A DNA stretch of 64,000 nucleotides from Cellulophaga sp. BC115SP. Lineage in GTDB: Bacteria > Bacteroidota > Bacteroidia > Cytophagales > Spirosomataceae. Of this stretch, positions 54,792 to 61,470 are shown in pieces. The notes below the pieces were generated by a model. It was not told the origin of the DNA. It did no database searches and was given only the letters and a program-made list of their open reading frames with translations. Each line of letters begins with the position of its first letter. The stretch's first letter is position 1. Location: contig NZ_JAAALB010000025.1 in assembly GCF_009905545.1 (NCBI RefSeq), positions 19,155 through 83,154 of the forward strand, written 5' to 3'. Position numbers and translations under genes: made by a program.

Positions 54792-54881
54792 TTACTTCTT
54801 CTTATGTCTATTCTTTCTAAGACGCTTCTTTCTTTTGTGAGTTGCAATTTTGTGTCTTTTTCTTTTCTTTCCGCAAGGCAT
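54792..54881 (-). CDS. 29-residue AURKAIP1/COX24-type (mS38-like) ribosomal small-subunit peptide
   Basis: The gene is a 29-codon frame: MPCGKKRKRHKIATHKRKKR, followed by LRKNRHKKK. It is extremely basic, with 17 Lys/Arg and 3 His. It matches, as I recall it, the AURKAIP1/COX24 domain family of Bacteroidota, whose mitochondrial relative is the ribosomal protein mS38. A ribosomal role is therefore inferred from family membership. The gene is too short for most ORF finders. It has its own downstream terminator. No Cys-rich or other domain is present. Confidence 0.8.
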   Translation of the reverse strand: MPCGKKRKRHKIATHKRKKRLRKNRHKKK

Positions 54882-54985
54882 GACTTTAAAAGGTTTTAAA
54901 TGTTACGAAATCTGTTTTAGTTGTTTGTCACAGAAGATTCCTATCCAAGCACAATTTAGTGATAAAGTAGGAACTTACCGAGAAC

Positions 54986-55852
54986 TTATTTTAATTTTGA
55001 TAAAATTTCATTGGCAGCTGCCTTCTCCTGAGGGTCTTTGCTATTGGCTAAAACCTTCTCTAGAATTGTGCGAGCTTCATCAGTACGGTCGAGTTCTGCC
55101 AAACAGTATCCCAAGTTCAAAGCTGCTTTAGAATTAGCAGGATTGATTTTTAGGATTTGTTTAAAACGCTCAACGGCCTTCCCAAACTGATTCGACCGAA
55201 TTGATAGAATCCCCAAATTGAACAATGCTGGTTCAAACTCAGGCTCTTTTGCAATTACCTCACGAAGCATCAAAATTCCTTGCATAGGAGTTGATGTTGA
55301 AACGTAAGTCATTGCCATGTTCGTTTTTGCTAGAAGATTATTCGGATTTTTGGTTAAAATTTCCTGATACAACGTTCTAGCTTTTTCTCCCATATTCTTG
55401 GTTTTTGCATCTTCGAGTGCATAGGTGAAGGCTTCATAATATAAATCTGCCGCCTTCATCAAGTTGCGCTCGTTGTTATCAAGTTTTACGACTTCTTCTG
55501 CATAATAGGCAGCACTGTCGTATCTTGTAAATGCTGTAAACTTCGAAATAAGAGCATTTGCTGCTTCGATTTTATCTTGCTTGCTTGAACTTCCTAAATA
55601 TTTCGCTCGTAAACTCTCAACTACCTTGCTCTGTTCGGGGCTAAGGGCTGTGCCATGGCTTTCACTAGCTTCACCTTCGGTGTGCTGATGGGTATCTTCC
55701 GACTCAACGGCTTTATCACGATTGGCAGAGCCAGTCTGTGCTGTTTGCTCTAAGGTCTTTTTTTCGTCACTTACCACAACCTTCGGAAGGCTATATAAAG
55801 CTCCAACCGTACCCAGTGCAACCACTATTATGAAGATAAAAGACTTTTGCAT
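54986..55852 (-). CDS. Tetratricopeptide-repeat protein with an N-terminal membrane anchor
   Basis: The 288 residues start with one hydrophobic segment (about 3-22, FIFIIVVALGTVGALYSL) that could be an anchor or uncleaved signal. A polar, Glu/His-rich spacer follows (about 28-75). At least four TPR-like helical pairs follow (about 100-285), for example AKTNMAMTYVSTSTPMQG, PALFNLGILSIRSNQFGKAV and KAALNLGYCLAELDRTDEAR. Such proteins usually act as scaffolds for other proteins in the periplasm or at the membrane. It is downstream of the HU gene on the same strand, separated by a palindrome. The partner is unknown. Confidence 0.88.
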   Translation of the reverse strand: MQKSFIFIIVVALGTVGALYSLPKVVVSDEKKTLEQTAQTGSANRDKAVESEDTHQHTEGEASESHGTALSPEQSKVVESLRAKYLGSSSKQDKIEAANALISKFTAFTRYDSAAYYAEEVVKLDNNERNLMKAADLYYEAFTYALEDAKTKNMGEKARTLYQEILTKNPNNLLAKTNMAMTYVSTSTPMQGILMLREVIAKEPEFEPALFNLGILSIRSNQFGKAVERFKQILKINPANSKAALNLGYCLAELDRTDEARTILEKVLANSKDPQEKAAANEILSKLK

Positions 55853-55874
55853 GTCGTTTACAGATCTGTTATCT

Positions 55875-55918
55875 GTTATGGGTTATCGGCTATGAGTTCA
55901 TAACTGATAACCTATAAC
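55875..55918. repeat. Palindrome between the HU and TPR genes
   Basis: Arms GTTATGGGTTATCGGCTATG (55875-55894) and CATAACTGATAACCTATAAC (55899-55918) pair at 17 of 20 positions as an inverted repeat. All three differences are G:U-compatible in RNA. The loop is 4 bases. It sits 20 bases after the HU stop and 22 bases before the TPR ATG. Confidence 0.65.
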
Positions 55919-55938
55919 GGACAACTTATTGCGAAAAA

Positions 55939-56223
55939 TTACTTAGCGTTAGTTTTAACTTGCTCGATAAATATTTTAGCAGGTTTGAAGCTTGGAATAA
56001 AGTGCTCGTCAATCACAATAGAAGTGTTTTTCGAGATGTTACGAGCAACCTTCTTAGCTCTTTTCTTGTTCACAAAACTACCGAATCCACGAACGTAGAT
56101 AGGTTCACCTCCAGCCAAGTTATCTTTAACTACAGTGAAGAATGACTCTAGAGTGCTAGATACATCTGCCTTGTCAATGCCCGTCTTGTCTGCGATTTCT
56201 GCGATTACGTCTGCTTTTGTCAC
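55939..56223 (-). CDS. HU/IHF-family DNA-binding protein
   Basis: HU proteins bend and compact DNA as dimers. The 94 residues have the fold's helices (MTKADVIAEIADKTGI, KADVSSTLESFF) and the DNA-binding arm beginning VRGFGSFVNKKRAKKVARNI and closing with FKPAKIF. The Arg/Lys-rich arm and conserved GFGSF are intact. The start is a GTG (56221-56223); the frame is closed upstream by a TAA. A -7 box is at 56388-56395. The TPR gene lies downstream. In flavobacterial gliding loci an HU-type gene (himA) lies near mutY, ssb and gldE, as here. Confidence 0.94.
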   Translation of the reverse strand: MTKADVIAEIADKTGIDKADVSSTLESFFTVVKDNLAGGEPIYVRGFGSFVNKKRAKKVARNISKNTSIVIDEHFIPSFKPAKIFIEQVKTNAK

Positions 56224-56387
56224 TTTTTTAAAAAATTTAGGAGTTAATAAAATATGATAAACAATGGTTGTCGGTTGCCATAAGTTTCCAAAAAATTCAG
56301 TTGAATTAGCATCGATTAAGGTCGATTTCAGTGAATTTTGCTAACTCTCACAGCCTCAAATTATAAGCCCCTGATTATTAAGGGTCA

Positions 56388-56395
56388 CAAAGGTA
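56388..56395 (-). promoter_or_regulatory. -7 box for HU
   Basis: On the minus strand TACCTTTG is a perfect TAnnTTTG. It lies about 165 bases before the GTG start, giving a long leader. No -33 element is clear. Confidence 0.4.
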
Positions 56396-56728
56396 CGACT
56401 TTGGTTTCAAATATGAAAGAATCAATAAATAAATGTCTTAACTTTTTTTTCGTAAATGCTTAATTTTTAGCTATTTGAATTCTAATTCTAAAATTAATCT
56501 AATTCAGACTTCTTGCTTTTCTCCTATTATTCCTCGGTTTTTGTTGTACTTCTTTCATGAATCATGGATTATTTATAGATTGTTTTATTCTAAATCCCTT
56601 CCTTTATTTTTGTTGAATCTATCCTCCTTTTGGACCAGATAGGTTTCTTAAAAGATTTTCACTTTTATAAACCTATTTTATACTTTGTAGGTTAAATCAA
56701 AATAAGTTTTTTCAGTATTGCTTGATGG
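56396..56728. other. Divergent HU/mutY intergenic region, nothing further found
   Basis: This AT-rich stretch has no credible ORF or hairpin. It separates the HU promoter box from the mutY promoter. Confidence 0.5.
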
Positions 56729-56760
56729 TTTGTTTCAAAAACCTCCATTATTTATCTTTT
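56729..56760 (+). promoter_or_regulatory. Promoter of mutY
   Basis: TTTG (56729-56732) and TATCTTTT (56753-56760) are 20 bases apart. The final G of the -7 box is T. The ATG is 35 bases downstream. Confidence 0.45.
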
Positions 56761-56795
56761 TTTAAGCTAAATCAGAAAGTCAACTTTTCCTTTTC

Positions 56796-57878
56796 ATGAC
56801 CGAATTTCCACAATTTCATTTTTCTCAAAAACTTACCCAATGGTACGAAATCCATAAAAGAGATTTACCTTGGCGCAATACGACTAATCCTTATTATATA
56901 TGGTTATCTGAAATAATTTTGCAACAAACCAGAGTAGTCCAAGGAATGCCCTATTACTATAAATTCGTAGAGGCTTTTCCAACAGTGTTTGACTTGGCAG
57001 CTGCCGATGAGGCTGAAGTTTTGCGTTTGTGGCAAGGATTAGGGTACTATTCACGTGCTCGTAATTTGCACAAAACAGCCAAAATGGTGGTAGATGAATA
57101 CAATGGTGTATTCCCAGAAACGTATCAAGAGTTGCTCAAACTCAAAGGTGTGGGTTCTTATACAGCTGCTGCGATTGCTTCATTTTCTTATAATGAACCT
57201 GTAGCGGTGTTGGATGGCAATGTGTATAGAGTACTCTCAAGAGTGTTTGGCATAGAAACAGATATTGCCTCTAACGAGGCAAAAAAAGTCTATTCTGAAT
57301 ATGCACAGGCACTTTTACCTACCAATAATGCCAATACACACAATCAGGCTATCATGGAGTTTGGCGCAATGCAATGTACGCCTGGCACTCCATCAGATTG
57401 TATGTTTTGTATTTTTGCTAATGAATGTGTCGCCCATGCGCAAGGACGCCAAGCTGTATTACCTATTAAGAGTAAAAAGGTTAAGGTAAAAGAGCGCTTC
57501 TTTCATTATTTCTTAATAGAACAAAATGATAAGTTTGTGATGCGCAAACGTGTGGGACGTGACGTATGGGAAGGTATGTATGATTTTTATTTGTTGGAAC
57601 CTTCCGAATCGCTTCAATTGGACGATTTGTTGGAACAAGACCCTTGGTTAAAAGAACTTGTCTCCAATGCCTTGGTTTTGAATGAATCAGGAAATTTTAC
57701 GCATGTCTTAACACATCAAAAGATTCAAACAAAGTTTTGGCACATACGAGTAAATGCAGACTTTTCTCTAAATTTGCCAGAAAATCATGCGTTTTATAAC
57801 CTTTCTGAAGTAGATGATTTACCCAAATCTACTTTGGTAAATAATTATTTGACCCAAGAATCAAAAATTTTAACATAG
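56796..57878 (+). CDS. mutY: A/G-specific adenine DNA glycosylase
   Basis: MutY removes adenine mispaired with 8-oxoguanine. The 360 residues include RDLPWRNTTNPYYIWLSEII, then the helix-hairpin-helix LKGVGSYTAAAIASF and LDGNVYRVLSR, with the catalytic Asp. The four-cysteine iron-sulphur cluster is CTPGTPSDCMFCIFANEC. Its first gap is seven residues, C-x7-C-x2-C-x5-C, one longer than the usual C-x6-C-x2-C-x5-C. The C-terminal MutT-like domain (about 230-355) recognises 8-oxoG. It is 134 bases upstream of ssb on the same strand, in the arrangement known for gliding bacteria. Confidence 0.95.
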   Translation: MTEFPQFHFSQKLTQWYEIHKRDLPWRNTTNPYYIWLSEIILQQTRVVQGMPYYYKFVEAFPTVFDLAAADEAEVLRLWQGLGYYSRARNLHKTAKMVVDEYNGVFPETYQELLKLKGVGSYTAAAIASFSYNEPVAVLDGNVYRVLSRVFGIETDIASNEAKKVYSEYAQALLPTNNANTHNQAIMEFGAMQCTPGTPSDCMFCIFANECVAHAQGRQAVLPIKSKKVKVKERFFHYFLIEQNDKFVMRKRVGRDVWEGMYDFYLLEPSESLQLDDLLEQDPWLKELVSNALVLNESGNFTHVLTHQKIQTKFWHIRVNADFSLNLPENHAFYNLSEVDDLPKSTLVNNYLTQESKILT

Positions 57879-57890
57879 TATTCATACGAA

Positions 57891-57995
57891 TTGATAGTTG
57901 GAGATTGATAGGATTTTTATTAAATTCACTCATGTTTACTTTTGAATTCTCACACCATATTTAATTTTATGCCTATCAATTTATTTACAACTATT
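57891..57995. repeat. Loose palindrome between mutY and ssb
   Basis: The stretch from 57891 (TTGATAGTTGGAGATTGATA) and the stretch at about 57972-57995 (CCTATCAATTTATTTACAAC) are roughly complementary, with a 3-base offset. Only words such as ATTGATAGG / CCTATCAAT match exactly. It is the weakest member of this window's palindrome group. Confidence 0.4.
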
Positions 57996-58012
57996 AAAAA
58001 AAATTAACCCAA

Positions 58013-58480
58013 ATGGCTGGCGTAAACAAAGTTATTTTATTGGGCAATTTAGGCTCTGACCCAGAGGTGAGAGTATTGCCTAGTGGCTCAAAAGTGGCAA
58101 ATTTTAATATTGCTACTTCAGAAACCTACACAAATCGTGACGGACAACGTGTAGAACAAACAGAATGGCATCGTATCGAATTGTGGGATGGATTGGCCAA
58201 TATCGCAGAACAGTATTTGCGTAAAGGCAATTCTGTGTATGTAGAGGGTCGCATCCGTACAGAAGAATATGTGGATAAAGATGGTATCACTCGTCGTGGT
58301 ATTCGTATTCGTGGTACTTCCATGACTCTAGTGGGTGGTGGAAATCGCGATAACGCTGCTAGTGGCGATGGTTCAACACAAATGGCAGCCCCTGCGCCTG
58401 CTCGTCCTAATCCAGCACCAGTAACACCTCCACCGCCTGCATTTGATGCTGGTGGTGATAGTGATGACTTGCCATTCTAA
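58013..58480 (+). CDS. ssb: Single-stranded DNA-binding protein
   Basis: The 155 residues have the OB fold starting MAGVNKVILLGNLGSDPEVR, with the ssDNA-contacting aromatic residues (TEWHRIELW) and VEGRIRTEEY. A Pro/Ala-rich linker (PAPARPNPAPVTPPPPAF) and the acidic tip DSDDLPF follow. This tip is known to recruit repair and replication partners. It lies between mutY and gldE, each with its own gap; a terminator follows directly after ssb. Confidence 0.97.
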   Translation: MAGVNKVILLGNLGSDPEVRVLPSGSKVANFNIATSETYTNRDGQRVEQTEWHRIELWDGLANIAEQYLRKGNSVYVEGRIRTEEYVDKDGITRRGIRIRGTSMTLVGGGNRDNAASGDGSTQMAAPAPARPNPAPVTPPPPAFDAGGDSDDLPF

Positions 58481-58497
58481 CGAAAGGCTTATCATTT

Positions 58498-58545
58498 GTT
58501 AGACTAGCCATAATAATAAGTTGTTTGGCTAGTCTAACTTTTGTT
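58498..58545 (+). terminator. Terminator of ssb
   Basis: A 13-base perfect stem (GTTAGACTAGCCA, 58498-58510, with its complement 58526-58538) is followed by TTTTGTTT. Confidence 0.75.
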
Positions 58546-58564
58546 TAACTAAACAAACCAAACC

Positions 58565-59935
58565 TTGGAAACTCGATTATCTGACGATTATCACCCGATT
58601 AGGGTGCTTTTGGCCCAAGTTGAAAGCACCTCATCTTACAGCGTATATGGTATTGATGCGCTTATCTTGATTGCCCTGTTGGGTATTTCTGCACTGCTGG
58701 CTGGCTCTGAAGTAGCCTTTTTCTCCCTATCTGCCGATGAACGTGTTGCCTGTCGCGAAAGCGATAGCGGAAGTGAACGTACCGTTGCCAAGTTGCTCGA
58801 CAAACCTCAACAACTCCTAGCAACACTCCTGATAGCCATCAATCTTGTCAACATTACCTTTGTGACAATCTCAACTTATCTTACAGAACAAATTTTAGGG
58901 GAAGAAGAAAAAGAAGGATTAGTGGCCACCTTGATTTTGTTGGTAGGTGTAACTTTCATGATTACCTTTTTTGGAGAATTAATACCAAAGGTTTGGGCAC
59001 AACAAAATAATTTGAAGTTTGCCAAACTCACTGCGCCACTCATCGAAGTAGCTAGCATTATCTTCAAGCCGTTGTCGTCTTTGCTTTTAGGTATTAGTAA
59101 TATAATTGAGAAACGGGTAGAGCGAAAAGGATATACTATTACTGCCGACGAACTAAACCATGCGCTTGAAATTACTACTGGACAAGGAACTTCGGCACAA
59201 GAAAAAGATATTCTAAAAGGTATCGTCAATTTTGGAAGTACTTCTGCCAAAAGTGCCATGCGTCCTCGCCGTGATGTGACAGCTTTTGATATTGAATGGG
59301 ATTTTCATGAATTGATGGACAAAATTAATAAGTCTGGATATTCTCGTGTGCCCGTATTTAAAGAAACCATTGATAAAATAGAAGGGGTTCTTTATATCAA
59401 AGACTTATTACCACATATCGAAAAAGATGAGCACTTCAATTGGCAAGAGCTAATACATCAAGCTTTTTTTATTCCAGAAAGTAAAAAAATTGATGATTTG
59501 CTTTATGATTTTCAAGAAAAGCGAGTACACATGGCTATCGTAGTAAATGAATACGGCGAAACCGAAGGAATTATTACGATGGAAGATATTATCGAAGAAA
59601 TTGTAGGTGATATCAACGATGAATACGATGAAGAGGATTTAGGATATAAGCGATTAGAAGATGGTTCGTTTGAGTTTGAAGGTAAGGTTACACTAAATGA
59701 TGTGTGTCGTGCGTTGGGAATAGATAACGATTACTTTGAAAAGGTAAAAGGTGAAAGTGAATCACTGGCAGGGTTATTAATCGAATTGTTTGCTCGCTTA
59801 CCGCATGCAGGTGAAGAAATAGATTACGATAAATTCAGATTTAGAATAGCCTCTGTTGATACACGCCGTATCAAAAGAGTAAAAGTGACTATCAAAAACG
59901 AGGAAACCGACGAAACCAATCGAGAGCTTACCTAA
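58565..59935 (+). CDS. gldE: Gliding motility-associated protein GldE (CNNM/CBS/CorC transporter-like)
   Basis: GldE belongs to the CNNM/HlyC/CorC family: an N-terminal membrane domain (DUF21, about 25-200), a CBS pair (about 205-340) and a C-terminal CorC_HlyC domain (about 355-440). The marks are ALLAGSEVAFFSLS and then MRPRRDVTAFD, SRVPVFKETID, and MAIVVNEYGETEGIITMEDI. The CBS pair may bind adenine nucleotides. In flavobacteria gldE is next to ssb and is required for or affects gliding. The start is probably the TTG at 58565, because no in-frame ATG is available before the membrane domain. No gldD follows it here. Confidence 0.92.
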   Translation: METRLSDDYHPIRVLLAQVESTSSYSVYGIDALILIALLGISALLAGSEVAFFSLSADERVACRESDSGSERTVAKLLDKPQQLLATLLIAINLVNITFVTISTYLTEQILGEEEKEGLVATLILLVGVTFMITFFGELIPKVWAQQNNLKFAKLTAPLIEVASIIFKPLSSLLLGISNIIEKRVERKGYTITADELNHALEITTGQGTSAQEKDILKGIVNFGSTSAKSAMRPRRDVTAFDIEWDFHELMDKINKSGYSRVPVFKETIDKIEGVLYIKDLLPHIEKDEHFNWQELIHQAFFIPESKKIDDLLYDFQEKRVHMAIVVNEYGETEGIITMEDIIEEIVGDINDEYDEEDLGYKRLEDGSFEFEGKVTLNDVCRALGIDNDYFEKVKGESESLAGLLIELFARLPHAGEEIDYDKFRFRIASVDTRRIKRVKVTIKNEETDETNRELT

Positions 59936-59954
59936 CAAGTACCATTATTATTAG

Positions 59955-60875
59955 ATGAAATATTACCCATTTTTAACTTTATTAACAGGACTTATTGCTT
60001 GTAACAACGATTGTCCAACTCCAATAATCGATGATTTTGAGAAAGGAGTAGGCAACTTAGTTGAGAATAAAAATCTGGATGAAGCTTCTGGATTAGCTGC
60101 AAGCTATACGAATCAGGGAATGATGTGGTCACACAATGATAGTGGCGATACTAATCGTATTTTCTTGATGGATAGTTTGGGGAAAGGTACCAAGGAGTTT
60201 TATTTGGAGGGTGCTGTCAATAGGGATTGGGAAGATATGTCTATTTCGAAGTTTTCGGATGGTAACTATATTTATGTTGGGGACATTGGTGATAATTTGG
60301 CAGTATATCCAAGTTGTACAATTTATCGCGTAAAGGAACCTAATATTGCTAGCCAAGCTGTACAAGCAAGTAATAGTATTACTTTAAAAGATGTACAAAA
60401 AATCAACTATGTATATCCTGATGGTGCTCGTGATGCGGAGTGTATGTTCATCGATCATGATACCAAAGATATTTACATTCTCTCAAAAAGAGACTTAAAA
60501 CAGCGATTGTATAGACTGCCATATCCGCAATCTTATACCCAAACTATCACAGCGGAGTTTGTAGAAGAGGTTACTTTTTCTACTGCACTCAATACAATGT
60601 TTTATATCACCGCTGGAGATATTTCGCCTGATAATAAAGAAATTCTTATCAGAAATTATGGACAGATATACCATTGGCGAAGAGCTGATGGCGAATCAAT
60701 TGCACAAGCTTTGCTAAGACCAGCCAAATTACTTGATTACACTTATTCAGCAAGTGAAGAGGCTCAAGGTGAAGGAATAGCTTTTTCAAGAACTGGAATA
60801 GACTACTATACTATCGGAGAAGCCACAGATTATAAACTTCCTGTAAAGCTTTTTAGATATGCTAGAAAAAAATAG
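59955..60875 (+). CDS. Lipoprotein with a propeller-like repeat pattern, function unknown
   Basis: The 306-residue product has a lipobox TGLIACNND; Cys16 is the expected lipid site. The body resembles a conserved secreted beta-propeller-like family: EASGLAAS, MMWSHNDSGDTNRIFLMD, RDWEDMSIS, YIYVGDIGDN and YPDGARDAECMFIDHDTKDIY. Acidic and aromatic residues are regularly placed, as in NHL/SMP-30-type repeats. No enzymatic motif is obvious. It follows gldE by 19 bases and may be in its operon, taking the place of gldD in the known locus order. A terminator follows. Confidence 0.8.
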   Translation: MKYYPFLTLLTGLIACNNDCPTPIIDDFEKGVGNLVENKNLDEASGLAASYTNQGMMWSHNDSGDTNRIFLMDSLGKGTKEFYLEGAVNRDWEDMSISKFSDGNYIYVGDIGDNLAVYPSCTIYRVKEPNIASQAVQASNSITLKDVQKINYVYPDGARDAECMFIDHDTKDIYILSKRDLKQRLYRLPYPQSYTQTITAEFVEEVTFSTALNTMFYITAGDISPDNKEILIRNYGQIYHWRRADGESIAQALLRPAKLLDYTYSASEEAQGEGIAFSRTGIDYYTIGEATDYKLPVKLFRYARKK

Positions 60876-60900
60876 GCAAGCTTAGCTTGCCTATTTTTTT
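60869..60900. terminator. Bidirectional terminator between the lipoprotein and DUF192 genes
   Basis: A 12-base stem (AAATAGGCAAGC with its complement) has A and T runs on both sides. It overlaps the lipoprotein stop codon and serves the convergent DUF192 gene. Confidence 0.82.
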
Positions 60901-60902
60901 GT

Positions 60903-61424
60903 TTAAAACGAAATTTTATCTCCCTGCTTAATACCGTTTCGCTGGCAAAATCCTGCGTTTACCTCCAACACATACTGAGCTGGCTTGTAAGAAGGAATTG
61001 CTTCTTCTGAGAAAGGTGGGCGGTTGGGTTGTATTGTGATGACTTCCTTATTAGAATTGATAAACAAGAGATCTAAAGGAATGTAGGTATTTTTCATCCA
61101 AAAGCTTCTTTCTTGACTATCTGGAAAAACAAATAACATTCCGCAAGTATCTGGCATGCTTTTACGATACATTAATCCTTGGGTAGTTTCGGCATCATTA
61201 TCGGCAATTTCAATACTAATTTTTTTCTGAATTTTCGGAAATGTTAACTCTCCTTCCTTTTTGAAAGCAGGTTCGTTTGAAACAACCGCAGATGGAGCAG
61301 GCGTTGAAATTGAACTTACCGAACCAGCTTCGCTATCGCTCGAACTAAAAATAGCGATAAGCTTTGGAACCATACTTCCAAACAATAACAAACCTACAAA
61401 TAATAGAACTACAACTTTTTTCAT
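60903..61424 (-). CDS. DUF192 domain protein
   Basis: The 173-residue protein (ATG 61422-61424) has an N-terminal hydrophobic segment (about 5-25), a Ser-rich spacer and a DUF192 domain. The family pattern is MYRKSMPDTCGMLFVFPDSQ, then FWMKNTYIPLDLLFIN and the C-terminal VLEVNAGFCQRNGIKQGD. Its function is unknown. A longer frame would start at a TTG at 61460 and add 12 residues before a second start; I prefer the ATG. It is transcribed after the UvrD gene, with 46 bases between them, so the two may share a transcript. Confidence 0.92.
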   Translation of the reverse strand: MKKVVVLLFVGLLLFGSMVPKLIAIFSSSDSEAGSVSSISTPAPSAVVSNEPAFKKEGELTFPKIQKKISIEIADNDAETTQGLMYRKSMPDTCGMLFVFPDSQERSFWMKNTYIPLDLLFINSNKEVITIQPNRPPFSEEAIPSYKPAQYVLEVNAGFCQRNGIKQGDKISF

Positions 61425-61470
61425 TTTCAATAGTATATTTAATGTATGAAGAAATTTCAATAAAGATATT

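Noticed and set aside
58876..59259. Minus-strand 127-codon frame inside gldE
   Set aside because: It is antisense to a gene with a clear CNNM/CBS/CorC structure, and its composition is that of a shadow frame.
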